Assembly: GCA_041946755.1 (NCBI GenBank)
Contig: JBHGBB010000092.1
Location: 1 to 14,295 of the forward strand
DNA length: 14,295 bases
From: JBHGBB01 sp041946755
Lineage (GTDB): Bacteria; UBP4; UBA4092; JAOAEQ01
Direction: 5' to 3'
Shown piece after piece: positions 6,012 to 13,654 of this stretch. The position numbers and the translations under genes were made by a program. The notes beneath the pieces are model-generated. The model saw only the letters and a program-made list of their open reading frames with translations, had not been told where the DNA came from and made no database searches. Each line of letters opens with the position of its first letter. Position 1 is the first letter of the stretch.

Positions 6012-6785
6012 GTGAATCTAGATGATTTTGAATTATGGATGAAAGATACTTCACCGAACATGGTGATTTATGAATCAGGTACACTCCCGTTGATTTTGAC
6101 TGTCCCGCATGGTGGTTCATCATCGATTAATAGTCTTCCCAAGCGAATTTCTACGCCAATGACGATAGATTTTGCTACCGAGACCGATGTTAATACCATA
6201 AAACTCGCACTATCAATGGTAAGCCGGATTAAGGCTCTTACCGGTAGTAAACCATATCTGATTATGAATCTATTAGATCGAAAATATTTGGATGTGAATC
6301 GTGCGCCAGAAGATGCATATCAGCATCAACTGGCGCAAGAAGTATATCAGGAATATCATCGGCAAATCCGGACTGCCATTCGTTCAATCCAATTGCAATA
6401 TGGTTACGGATTGCTGGTCGATATACATGGACAAAGTACTGAACCGGGAGATCTTTATTTTGGTGATCGAGATGCATTAACTATTCAAGGATTAACAACC
6501 AGGTATCATCATACCATATTAAATGAAGAAAAAGGTTTGGTAAATCAATTAGCTCAAAAAGAATATGAGGTATATCCTCGGCCGGGAAAACCAACCCCGG
6601 CAAGTGTTTTTGGGGGATATACCGTCCGTACGTATGGTAGCCATAATCCCGATGGAATTGATGCAGAGCAGATAGAAATTCATTATCGAATTAGAAGTGA
6701 TGCCGGTAAACAGGAAAAGTTTACTTGTGATTTTTCGGAATGTTTAGTTGCATTCTTAGATGAATATTATACTCTAAAAAATTGA
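6012..6785 (+). CDS. N-formylglutamate amidohydrolase family protein
   Basis: This is a predicted metal-dependent amidohydrolase of 257 residues, cytoplasmic (no signal peptide). The family splits N-formyl-L-glutamate to formate and glutamate in histidine degradation, but many members act on other N-acyl or gamma-glutamyl compounds. Motifs in order: LILTVPHGG (27-35), a T/D-rich loop ATETDVNT (55-62), NLLDRKYLDVNR (86-97), LLVDIHGQS (134-142), FGGYTVRTYG (200-209) and AEQIEIHYRIR (218-228); histidines of VPHGG and DIHGQ and acidic residues nearby are likely metal ligands. The start is GTG at 6012 with gggg at 6000-6003 eight bases upstream; the ATGs at 5998 and 6022 are out of frame and the next in-frame ATG is 6039. 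No hut genes are nearby, so the substrate is uncertain. It lies 83 bp before the first glycosyl-hydrolase-like gene. Confidence 0.8.
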   Translation: MNLDDFELWMKDTSPNMVIYESGTLPLILTVPHGGSSSINSLPKRISTPMTIDFATETDVNTIKLALSMVSRIKALTGSKPYLIMNLLDRKYLDVNRAPEDAYQHQLAQEVYQEYHRQIRTAIRSIQLQYGYGLLVDIHGQSTEPGDLYFGDRDALTIQGLTTRYHHTILNEEKGLVNQLAQKEYEVYPRPGKPTPASVFGGYTVRTYGSHNPDGIDAEQIEIHYRIRSDAGKQEKFTCDFSECLVAFLDEYYTLKN

Positions 6786-6867
6786 GCATTAAATATAATC
6801 AGCATCGTATAGCAAAACTTAAATAGAATAGTATTGTTTAAATCATATTTTATATAGGAGGGTATTT

Positions 6868-8079
6868 ATGTTATGCAGCGGTATGATTACAAGATCAAGA
6901 TATAGGAAACTATTTCGGAATATAATTAGGTCCACACTTATTGGCAGTTTAACTTTTATATTAGGAAGTACGATCATGGCAAAATCGATAAAACAATCAG
7001 CTGCAGCAAAACCTACTGAAGTTCGAGCGATTTGGGTTTGGGGATATACCGTTCATGAAGAAGGAGCAGAAAAGGTTGTTGAAAACCTAGTGAAATATAA
7101 ATTCAATACCGTTATTCTGTTGATTAAGGGTGGTGCCGGTGAATTTTCGTTTAAGAGTTCAGTCGCTCAAAATACCAGTAATAAAAGAGATATATTACAG
7201 GAAATGATTACTGCTTGCCATAAGCGGGGAATTGCAGTTCATGCTTGGTTTATGTTCCATGGAGATAAACGCTGGGTAGATAGTCATCCGGATGAAGCTG
7301 CTTATAAAGCCGGTGACACCGCTAAATGGGCTGCCGGTCCAGTACCGGCAGCAAGCGAGAAAGTATGTCCGCTAGCTCCGGGATATCGAGAATATTTTAA
7401 GCAATTGGTTGGCGATGTTTTGGATAATTATGCGGTTGATGGGATTCATCTGGATGGAATTCGATATACCCATATCAATTATTGTTTCTGTCCACGGCAT
7501 CAACAAAAAGCCAAAGAATTAGGTATCAATTTAGACCATCTTCGAACCTTGGTTCATGATTCACTTTTTGTAAAAGATATGGCGAAAGGTGCGTATGTGG
7601 AAGCATATAAAAACGGGGATCCGGATGTGGTGAGATGGGTTGATCAACGCGATGACGAAATTACCTCGATGACTAATGAAATCAAGGAATTGATTCTGAA
7701 AAAGAAACCAACGGTGAAATTATCGGCAGCGTTGATGCCGGAAGGCGGTGAAGCATATGATGGATTTGCCTTATGTTATTATGGCCAGAATTACCGGCGG
7801 TTGGGTAGAAGTTTAGATTTTATCTGTCCGATGTCGTATGAAGGTAGTTTCGGTAAAAAATCGGATTGGGTAGTCGATATTGCCAAGCGCGCGGAAGCGG
7901 AAACCGGGAAACCGGTTTATGCCGGGATTCAAGGATTTACTGCTGAAGGCAATGCGAAACCATTTACCGCTGCCGGATTTAAAGCGACGTTGCAAGCAAT
8001 TAGAAAGAACCAGATACCGGGATTTGTCATTTTCCGATACGGCTCGATGACTGACGGAATGCTGAAAGCGTTGAAATAG
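6868..8079 (+). CDS. Exported glycosyl-hydrolase-like TIM-barrel protein (family 10-like), copy 1
   Basis: This 403-residue protein resembles the 'family 10 glycosyl hydrolase-like' (GHL10/DUF187) group, predicted to cleave sugar polymers; activity and substrate are not established. The N-terminus (basic to residue 22, hydrophobic at about 23-36, cut near IMA-K) is a signal peptide or membrane anchor. The barrel starts at EVRAIWVWG (51-59). Typical strands follow: VILLIKG (82-88), KRGIAVHAWFMF (119-130), DGIHLDGIRY (191-200) with D196 a likely acidic active-site residue, LSAALMPEGGE (285-295), LDFICPMSY (316-324), PVYAGIQGF (349-357) and GFVIFRYGS (385-393). An unusual CFCPRH element (206-211) follows the IRY strand. 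AGGAGGG at 6856-6862 is a near-perfect Shine-Dalgarno, 5 bp before the ATG. The next gene is a collinear paralogue, a tandem duplication. Confidence 0.8.
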   Translation: MLCSGMITRSRYRKLFRNIIRSTLIGSLTFILGSTIMAKSIKQSAAAKPTEVRAIWVWGYTVHEEGAEKVVENLVKYKFNTVILLIKGGAGEFSFKSSVAQNTSNKRDILQEMITACHKRGIAVHAWFMFHGDKRWVDSHPDEAAYKAGDTAKWAAGPVPAASEKVCPLAPGYREYFKQLVGDVLDNYAVDGIHLDGIRYTHINYCFCPRHQQKAKELGINLDHLRTLVHDSLFVKDMAKGAYVEAYKNGDPDVVRWVDQRDDEITSMTNEIKELILKKKPTVKLSAALMPEGGEAYDGFALCYYGQNYRRLGRSLDFICPMSYEGSFGKKSDWVVDIAKRAEAETGKPVYAGIQGFTAEGNAKPFTAAGFKATLQAIRKNQIPGFVIFRYGSMTDGMLKALK

Positions 8080-8125
8080 AGTAATGGACTTGGTCCTTTT
8101 AGTCATCGAACGACAGTGAACAAGA

Positions 8126-8166
8126 GCCAAGAGTGCAATAACTAAACGTAATATTGTACTCTTGGT
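8126..8166 (+). terminator. Hairpin between the two glycosyl-hydrolase-like genes
   Basis: ccaagagtgcaata (8127-8140) pairs with tattgtactcttgg (8152-8165) with one G-U pair; a further G-U pair (8126-8166) can close it. The loop is 11 nt. There is no T-run after it (tgatttacatt), so it may be an attenuator or an mRNA-stabilising structure rather than a full terminator. Confidence 0.5.
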
Positions 8167-8232
8167 GATTTACATTACTTTGAATGGAATAACATTGCGG
8201 GATTTAATTTTGTAGCGGAAGGTATTAATAGC

Positions 8233-9435
8233 GTGAAACAGAGTATACACAAGCAATCGTTGAAAGAAGTAATTCGACTCATACTTGGGCTTATTATTTT
8301 CGTCGGATTATTGTTTAATTATGGGATCACTGCTTCAATAAAGCCGGAAGGGAAAAGGTCTAAACCAAAAGAAGTCCGGGCGATTTGGTTATGGAGTTCC
8401 TTTGTTAAAAATGAAGGAGCAAATACAGTAGCTGCAAAACTAGCCAAATATGGTATTAGCGATGTTTTCCTTCTGGTAAAAGGCATGAGTGGTGAGGTAA
8501 TGTTTAAAAGTAAATTCGGTCCGCCGTTGAAGAATAATCGTGATATATTACAAGAAATGATACCGGCTTGTCATAAACGAGGGATTAAAGTCCATGCGTG
8601 GATTATATTCCAGGGAGATATGAACTGGGGAAAAACACATCCCCAAGATGTCGTGTATCATGCGGGTAATTCTACCGCTTGGAATACCGGTCCTTATTCG
8701 AGAATCGATGATACTACCAAACAATTAATTTGTCCTCTGGTACCGGAATATCGAGAATATATTAAGAATCTTATTGGTGAAGTGGTGGATACCTATAAAA
8801 TCGGTAGTATTCATCTCGATGTAATTCGATATGCGCATGTGGTATATTGCTTCTGTCCACGGCATCAGCAAAAAGCGAAAGAATTAGGTATTAATCTAGA
8901 ACATGTTCGAGAGGTAATGTATCGATCATTGTATACCAATACTACAGCCCAGAATTTATATGTTGAAAGGTATAAAGCCGGCGATCCGGATATTATGAAA
9001 TGGGTGGCTATGCGACAGAACGAAATAACTTCATTGGTGAAAGAAATACGAGAATTAATCGATAAAAAGCATTCCCAAATGAAGTTATCTGCAGCATTCG
9101 TTCCCGAAGGTGGAGAAGAAGACGATAGTTATGCCTTATGTTATTTCGCGCAGAATTATCGGGAGCTCGGTAAATATTTGGATTTTATCTGTCCAATGAC
9201 TTATCATAAAGAATTTCGGAAACCGATTCAATGGGTGGTAGATATCGCAAAACATACCGAAGAGGAAACCGGGAAACCGGTCTATGCCGGAATTCAGGCG
9301 TTTTCTGAAAAAAGAAGTATCGATGCCAAAGAGTTATCCGCAACTATAAAAGCGATACGGGACAATAATATTCCAGGTTTCGTGTTGTTCCGGTATGGAT
9401 CGTTAACCGATGAAATGTGGAATGTGGTTAAGTAA
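8233..9435 (+). CDS. Exported glycosyl-hydrolase-like TIM-barrel protein (family 10-like), copy 2
   Basis: This 400-residue paralogue of the preceding gene matches it over nearly its full length, with roughly 55-60% identical residues by eye and almost no gaps in the second half. It has the same strand motifs: EVRAIWLWS (47-55), DVFLLVKG (77-84), KRGIKVHAWIIF (115-126), GSIHLDVIRY (191-200), CFCPRHQQKAKELGIN (206-221), LSAAFVPEGGE (285-295), LDFICPMTY (316-324), PVYAGIQAF (349-357) and GFVLFRYGS (382-390). The hydrophobic segment at about 15-33 with TAS after it is a signal peptide or anchor. The only sensible start is GTG at 8233; ggaaggt at 8217-8223 is a suitable Shine-Dalgarno and no ATG occurs in frame nearby. 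Differences cluster in the loops after strands (for example residues 150-165 and 357-370), so the copies may have different substrates. Activity remains unproven. Confidence 0.8.
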   Translation: MKQSIHKQSLKEVIRLILGLIIFVGLLFNYGITASIKPEGKRSKPKEVRAIWLWSSFVKNEGANTVAAKLAKYGISDVFLLVKGMSGEVMFKSKFGPPLKNNRDILQEMIPACHKRGIKVHAWIIFQGDMNWGKTHPQDVVYHAGNSTAWNTGPYSRIDDTTKQLICPLVPEYREYIKNLIGEVVDTYKIGSIHLDVIRYAHVVYCFCPRHQQKAKELGINLEHVREVMYRSLYTNTTAQNLYVERYKAGDPDIMKWVAMRQNEITSLVKEIRELIDKKHSQMKLSAAFVPEGGEEDDSYALCYFAQNYRELGKYLDFICPMTYHKEFRKPIQWVVDIAKHTEEETGKPVYAGIQAFSEKRSIDAKELSATIKAIRDNNIPGFVLFRYGSLTDEMWNVVK

Positions 9436-9542
9436 CAAACTTAGTTACATAATTAGATAGACTGCCCCGATAGCATTTGGGATTAACGAGTTACAAGAAC
9501 GAATAAATTCCTGGATTATAGCCGGTATTTTATTTGTAGCCA

Positions 9543-9571
9543 GAGCAAGTTGCATGATATGCAATTTGCTT
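9543..9571 (+). repeat. Hairpin, 12-13 bp stem with 3-nt loop
   Basis: agcaagttgcat (9544-9555) pairs with atgcaatttgct (9559-9570) with one G-U pair, around the loop gat; an extra G-U pair (9543-9571) can close the stem. It is 108 bp after the second glycosyl-hydrolase-like gene and has no T-run. Confidence 0.6.
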
Positions 9572-9617
9572 CAATAGTAAGATAAATTATAGATAATATT
9601 TTAAATTCTGGGTGTCT

Positions 9618-9652
9618 AAAAATCAGATTGCAAACTTTGCAAACTGATTTTT
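9618..9652 (+). terminator. Intrinsic terminator-like hairpin, possibly bidirectional
   Basis: aaaaatcagattgca (9618-9632) pairs with tgcaaactgattttt (9638-9652) with one mismatch around a 5-nt loop. The A-run on one side and T5 on the other give the symmetrical form of a bidirectional terminator. It is the best candidate for ending transcription from 8233-9435, though 182 bp downstream of the stop. Confidence 0.6.
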
Positions 9653-9672
9653 AATCGAGTATAACAATTTGA

Positions 9673-9678
9673 TATAAT
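9673..9678 (+). promoter_or_regulatory. Possible -10 element TATAAT for the GH20 operon
   Basis: A perfect TATAAT lies just after the terminator-like hairpin. The -35 position 17 bp upstream (9650-9655, tttaat) matches only 3 of 6 bases. A transcript starting here would have a leader of about 330 nt carrying the four hairpins at 9710-9941. AT-rich context makes a chance match possible. Confidence 0.3.
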
Positions 9679-9709
9679 TGATGTTATCTAGGTTAAACAG
9701 GTATTAACT

Positions 9710-9738
9710 TGAATTATACTCACATTGAGTAAAATTCA
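9710..9738 (+). repeat. Hairpin, 13-bp stem with one mismatch
   Basis: tgaattatactca (9710-9722) pairs with tgagtaaaattca (9726-9738) with a single mismatch, around the loop cat. It has a very short loop, like the first hairpin of this region. Confidence 0.55.
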
Positions 9739-9793
9739 GATTAAGATTGGAATTTATCGGGCGAGGAAACCGAGTTCGTACCGTTACATTTTT

Positions 9794-9836
9794 GTTATAT
9801 CCCATGGTGTATAACCCGAATTGGTCGGACCAATTC
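9794..9836 (+). repeat. Two adjacent small hairpins
   Basis: gttatat (9794-9800) pairs with gtataac (9809-9815, one G-U pair) across cccatggt. Immediately after it, gaattggtc (9818-9826) and gaccaattc (9828-9836) form a palindrome around one central base, which could be a 7-bp hairpin in RNA or a dyad-symmetric protein-binding site in DNA. Confidence 0.5.
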
Positions 9837-9900
9837 CGTATCTACACCGGAGAACTTTGAGTTAATCGTGCCAATTTGGCATAGTTTGCCTTGGAATATG

Positions 9901-9950
9901 ATATCAGAGTTGAATTTAGCTCCAGCGGAGCTAAATTCAACATCGGATAT
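9901..9950 (+). repeat. Perfect 15-bp inverted repeat upstream of the GH20 gene
   Basis: gttgaatttagctcc (9909-9923) is perfectly complementary to ggagctaaattcaac (9927-9941) around the loop agc. The flanks atatc (9901-9905) and gatat (9946-9950) pair again after a small internal loop. It is the strongest structure in the gap, 77 bp before the GH20 start. It lacks a T-run, so it looks more like a leader structure, an operator or a repeat element than a terminator. Confidence 0.65.
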
Positions 9951-10017
9951 TAAATTCCAGCAGAGCGGTCTATAGTTCCAAGATGAGATTAATCGGCTTT
10001 ATTGATAAGGATATATA

Positions 10018-12465
10018 ATGAAAGGAAATAAATTTAATATGAAACAACCGCAGGCGGAATTAAATCTTATACCGATGCCGCGAGAAATAGAAATCCAATC
10101 GGGAAAATGTTTATTAGATAGTTCCTGGACCATTATCATCGATAGTAAAGACCCTGAAGACCGGTTTGCAGCTGAGTTACTTGCGCAAGAAGCGAAACAA
10201 ACTTGGGATTTGAATTGGAAGATCAGCCGTGTATCTCAGCGAGTAGTAAATGCAAATAAAAATATCGTTATACAACAAATCCCCGTTAGCAATACAGCGC
10301 CAAAACTGTTTAATGAACAAGGATATGAATTGGTTATCGAACGGCGCCAAATAATTATTCAAGCCGCTACTTCTTGCGGTAGATTCTATGGGATTCAAAC
10401 CTTACGCCAACTGATTCGTTCTGCTTCAGGAAAATCTATTCCGCAATTAACGATTAAAGATTATCCGGCGTTAACCTGGCGCGGTGTTTCCGACGATATC
10501 AGCCGGGGACAGGTTTCAACTATCGCCGATTTTAAATCGATTATCCAGAAATTAGCCTTCTATAAAAATAACATTTATATGCCCTATATCGAAGATATGT
10601 TCTGTTTTGATGTAGATCCTGACATCGGGCGAACTCGCGGCGCGATTACCAAATCCGAAATGCAGATAATGGTTGAAACCGCTAAACAGTATCATATCAC
10701 CCTCTGTCCGGTATTTGAGTGTTTGGGGCATCAGAAGAAAATACTCAGTCTCATGCAGAATCGGAAGTATGCCGAGTTACCGGATCCGGCAAAGATGCCC
10801 TGGTCATTTTCGCCGGTAATCCCCGCGGCATTTGATTTCGTAACCAAACTTATTGACGAAATGGTCGCCGCTACCCCCGGTCCGGAATTTTTCCATATCG
10901 GTTGCGATGAGTCATATGATGTAGGATTGGGAACCAGTAAAAAGCAGGTAGCCAAAATCGGGATCGGCCGCGTTCATGCGGATTATTTCACTCGACTCCA
11001 TGATTATTTGCGCGATAAACACCACCGAAAAACCATACTCTACGGCGATATGCTGCTGAAGCATCCGGAAGCAATTCCGTATCTGCCGAAAGATTGCATT
11101 ATCATGGATTGGCAGTATGAACCGGAGAAAGAATATCCGAGCGTAAATAAGTTTCTTAATGCCGGATTTAAACATATCCTGATTAGCGGTTCTGTTAGGG
11201 GCGATGTTTGTTTTTACCCGGATAATTATGTTGGATTCATAAATATCCGGAATTTCGCTGCGGTAGCGAAAAAAGAAAATTTATTGGGAAGTATCGTTTC
11301 CGCCTGGGGCGACCATGGTGCAGAAAACCTTCGGGAGAATAATCTGTTAGGGTATGCCTATAATGCATCAGCAAGCTGGGAACCCGATCCAACAAAGAAT
11401 CAATCGGAATTTATCGAGCGGTTTATTAAACTCTATTATCGAATCGAAAATCCGAAACCGTTAGCTAGAGCAGAAGAGCTAATCGGGTTTCTTCCTGGAT
11501 ATGCGATAAAATCGTTATTTGGCATTTTCCATTCCCAGTTTACGCTTCGAGAACAGGATGCGAAATTAGTCGCATCGATAAAAAAACTTCGGAATCGTAT
11601 TCAGCCCATACTAGAGATTATTCCACAAGAACGAGCGAAAGCTAAACTGCATCAAACCCATTTGGATAATATCGAACATAGTGCGAAACGATATCTCTAT
11701 TTTGCAAATCGGGTAATTGCTCAGGATGAAATAGCGAAGAAATTGAAACGCGCTAAATCCGGTACCCTTTCTTATGCGGAACAACAGAAAATCGCGGTTT
11801 CGCTCATTTCATTACAAAAACAGTTAACCGATATTTATGGCGAATACCCGCGGCTATGGTTGAAAAGCAATAAATATCCCGATCTTGATATAAATCTGAA
11901 CCGATTGGTGCTGCAGATATCGCAACTCCAGAATTATATTGCTAAAGCTACTGCCGGGGAATTACAGACTCCGAAACCGATGGATGCGGTTTGGATGTGG
12001 TATCCGCAAGGTGAACCGACTAAACTCACTGAGATGGGCACTTATTATTTTATTCGTCCGATATCTATTTTAAAAAAAGAACTTAGTACAGCAGAATTAA
12101 TTGTATGGGCAGATGATTTCGGAAAAGTATACCTTAATGGACAGGAATTATTTACGGTTAGTTTCCGCGATAACCCAAAACAAATCAGTGTTAAAGGATT
12201 CTTAAAACCAGGGGAGAATATCCTGGCAATTGAAGCCATTAACGGATTACCCACGTATGCTGGATTGGTGATGGAACTCCGATTGATATATGCTGATGGC
12301 AAGAAAGAAACCATCTCGGGCGATAAACAATGGCGAGTTACTGACCGCCGCATCTCTAATTGGTTCAATCATTTACCATCAGCTAGTGATAAAACTTGGG
12401 TTCCAGTAAAACTGCTTGGAAAAGGATTTATTTCCGCTTGGTCAACCAAAATAGATTGGCCTTAA
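10018..12465 (+). CDS. GH20 beta-N-acetylhexosaminidase-like glycoside hydrolase
   Basis: This 815-residue enzyme is predicted to release terminal N-acetylhexosamine by substrate-assisted catalysis. Residues 16-148 form the GH20 N-terminal zincin-like domain (LIPMPREIEIQSGK ... YGIQTLRQLI). The catalytic barrel starts at PALTWRGVSDDISRG (150-164); FHIGCDES (292-299) carries the Asp-Glu pair D297-E298, with cysteine where HxGGDE is usual. SAWGDHGAEN (428-437) and SASWEPD (451-457) supply aromatic pocket residues. A helical stretch (about 500-645) leads to a beta-sandwich at about 655-775 (ADDFGKVYLNGQEL, LKPGENILAIEA) resembling galactose-binding or jelly-roll modules. No signal peptide is seen, so it is probably cytoplasmic. 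AAGGA (10007-10011) supports ATG 10018, but an ATG at 10039 also has AAAGGA upstream. The next gene is 16 bp away. The precise substrate is unknown. Confidence 0.82.
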   Translation: MKGNKFNMKQPQAELNLIPMPREIEIQSGKCLLDSSWTIIIDSKDPEDRFAAELLAQEAKQTWDLNWKISRVSQRVVNANKNIVIQQIPVSNTAPKLFNEQGYELVIERRQIIIQAATSCGRFYGIQTLRQLIRSASGKSIPQLTIKDYPALTWRGVSDDISRGQVSTIADFKSIIQKLAFYKNNIYMPYIEDMFCFDVDPDIGRTRGAITKSEMQIMVETAKQYHITLCPVFECLGHQKKILSLMQNRKYAELPDPAKMPWSFSPVIPAAFDFVTKLIDEMVAATPGPEFFHIGCDESYDVGLGTSKKQVAKIGIGRVHADYFTRLHDYLRDKHHRKTILYGDMLLKHPEAIPYLPKDCIIMDWQYEPEKEYPSVNKFLNAGFKHILISGSVRGDVCFYPDNYVGFINIRNFAAVAKKENLLGSIVSAWGDHGAENLRENNLLGYAYNASASWEPDPTKNQSEFIERFIKLYYRIENPKPLARAEELIGFLPGYAIKSLFGIFHSQFTLREQDAKLVASIKKLRNRIQPILEIIPQERAKAKLHQTHLDNIEHSAKRYLYFANRVIAQDEIAKKLKRAKSGTLSYAEQQKIAVSLISLQKQLTDIYGEYPRLWLKSNKYPDLDINLNRLVLQISQLQNYIAKATAGELQTPKPMDAVWMWYPQGEPTKLTEMGTYYFIRPISILKKELSTAELIVWADDFGKVYLNGQELFTVSFRDNPKQISVKGFLKPGENILAIEAINGLPTYAGLVMELRLIYADGKKETISGDKQWRVTDRRISNWFNHLPSASDKTWVPVKLLGKGFISAWSTKIDWP

Positions 12466-12481
12466 TTCTGGATAGAACTCG

Positions 12482-13585
12482 ATGAAGATAGATCGGATTG
12501 AATTACATCATTTACGATTAAAATTGGTCGATGCGTTTCAGACCAGCAGAGCGAAAAGTATTTATCGAGAGACAGTATTAATTAAACTCCACTCTCCCGA
12601 TGGAATCGGCTGGGGAGAATCTCCGGCAGCAGCTGCGCCATTTTATTGGTCGGAAAATGTTAAGATGGTGCTGTATGTAATCCAAGAATTTTTAGCACCG
12701 ATTTTATTGAAGGCTGAAATAAATCAGCCGGAAGAAATCAAGACAATATTCAATCGTATCCGCGGACATAATTGTGCGAAAACCGGTATTGAAGCTGCAG
12801 TCTGGAATATCTATAGCGAAAAAAAGCATATTCCTTTAGCAAAAGTTTATGGGGGTAGTAAAACTACGATACCAGTTGGGGTGAGTATTGGTATTCAAGA
12901 GAATATCAATCAATTACTAACGCGAATTCAAACGTTTGTTGATAAAGGATATCGGAAAATAAAACTGAAAATCCAACCGGGGTGGGATGTTGCAATCATT
13001 CGGCAGGTACGGAAAACATTTCCAGAGATCAATCTAGCAGTAGATGCGAATGGAGCATATACCTTAAAAGATATCAGCGTATTTGAAAAACTAGACCAGT
13101 ATGGTTTGGCAATGATTGAACAGCCGCTGGATTATCGGGATTTATATCAACACAGCATATTACAGAAACACTTGAAAACTCCCATATGTCTTGATGAAAG
13201 TATCCAAAATATCTATGATACAGAATGTGCAATTGCATTAAAATCGTGTAAAATTATCAATATCAAACCAGCTCGGGTAGGGGGATTTGCAGAAGCTATA
13301 TCAATAGCGAGATTATGTGATAGAAATCACATTAAAGTCTGGTGTGGTGGACTATTAGAAACTGGAATTGGCAGATTGCATAATATCGCATTAGCCAGTC
13401 GGAAGGAATTTAGTCTACCAGGAGATATTTCTGAAAGTAAACGATATTATGAACAGGATATTGTTTCGCCACCGATAGAAGCAATCGCTGGGAAGATTAC
13501 GGTATCAGATAATATCGGTTTAGGTAGTAATGTTGTTGAAAAAGAGGTAAAAAAACATCTGGTTACAAAATTAATTCTTGAATAA
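12482..13585 (+). CDS. menC: o-Succinylbenzoate synthase / N-succinylamino acid racemase family enzyme
   Basis: This 367-residue enolase-superfamily enzyme makes o-succinylbenzoate in menaquinone synthesis or racemises N-acylated amino acids; many members do both. An N-terminal capping domain (1-125, RETVLIKLHSPDGIGWGES) precedes the barrel. Catalytic lysines are in KLK (161-163) and IKPARVGG (K262); metal ligands are D188 (VDANGAY), E213 (IEQPL) and D238 (CLDES). GGLLETGIGRLHNIALAS and PGDISESKRY are typical of the MenC/NSAR branch rather than of Ala-Glu epimerases. It follows the GH20 gene by 16 bp with only a weak ribosome binding site (ggat at 12470-12473), suggesting translational coupling. 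No other menaquinone gene is visible, so the racemase role (D/L amino acid conversion) fits the neighbourhood better than menaquinone; the symbol marks the family only. Confidence 0.85.
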   Translation: MKIDRIELHHLRLKLVDAFQTSRAKSIYRETVLIKLHSPDGIGWGESPAAAAPFYWSENVKMVLYVIQEFLAPILLKAEINQPEEIKTIFNRIRGHNCAKTGIEAAVWNIYSEKKHIPLAKVYGGSKTTIPVGVSIGIQENINQLLTRIQTFVDKGYRKIKLKIQPGWDVAIIRQVRKTFPEINLAVDANGAYTLKDISVFEKLDQYGLAMIEQPLDYRDLYQHSILQKHLKTPICLDESIQNIYDTECAIALKSCKIINIKPARVGGFAEAISIARLCDRNHIKVWCGGLLETGIGRLHNIALASRKEFSLPGDISESKRYYEQDIVSPPIEAIAGKITVSDNIGLGSNVVEKEVKKHLVTKLILE

Positions 13586-13601
13586 GAATGAGTGGAGCAT
13601 C

Positions 13602-13628
13602 TTGGGAATTAAACTGATCAATTCCCAA
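13602..13628 (+). terminator. Hairpin between the racemase and ceramidase-like genes
   Basis: ttgggaatt (13602-13610) pairs perfectly with aattcccaa (13620-13628) around a 9-nt loop. No T-run follows, and the next ribosome binding site begins 13 bp later, so it probably modulates rather than ends transcription. Confidence 0.45.
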
Positions 13629-13654
13629 TATCCTTCGCTAAAAGGAAAATTTAA

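Larger units (their letters stand above)
9436..10017 (+). other. 582-bp gene-free region rich in inverted repeats
   Basis: No open frame with coding character is visible on either strand. The region holds at least six hairpins (9543-9571, 9618-9652, 9710-9738, 9794-9815, 9818-9836, 9909-9941), a perfect TATAAT at 9673-9678 and the ribosome binding site of the GH20 gene (AAGGA, 10007-10011). It may contain terminators of the upstream unit, a long structured leader of the GH20 operon, or an unannotated RNA gene. Confidence 0.7.

Noticed and set aside
9436..10017. CRISPR array or insertion sequence in the hairpin-rich gap
   Set aside because: The inverted repeats differ from one another, there are no regularly spaced direct repeats, and there is no transposase frame or target-site duplication.
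10177..12368. Several - strand open frames inside the GH20 gene
   Set aside because: All are opposite a continuous 815-codon gene with clear domain content and show no start signals or recognisable protein features.
12482..13585. L-Ala-D/L-Glu (dipeptide) epimerase assignment
   Set aside because: The C-terminal GGLLETGIGRLHN and PGDISESKRY segments match the o-succinylbenzoate synthase / N-succinylamino acid racemase branch better.
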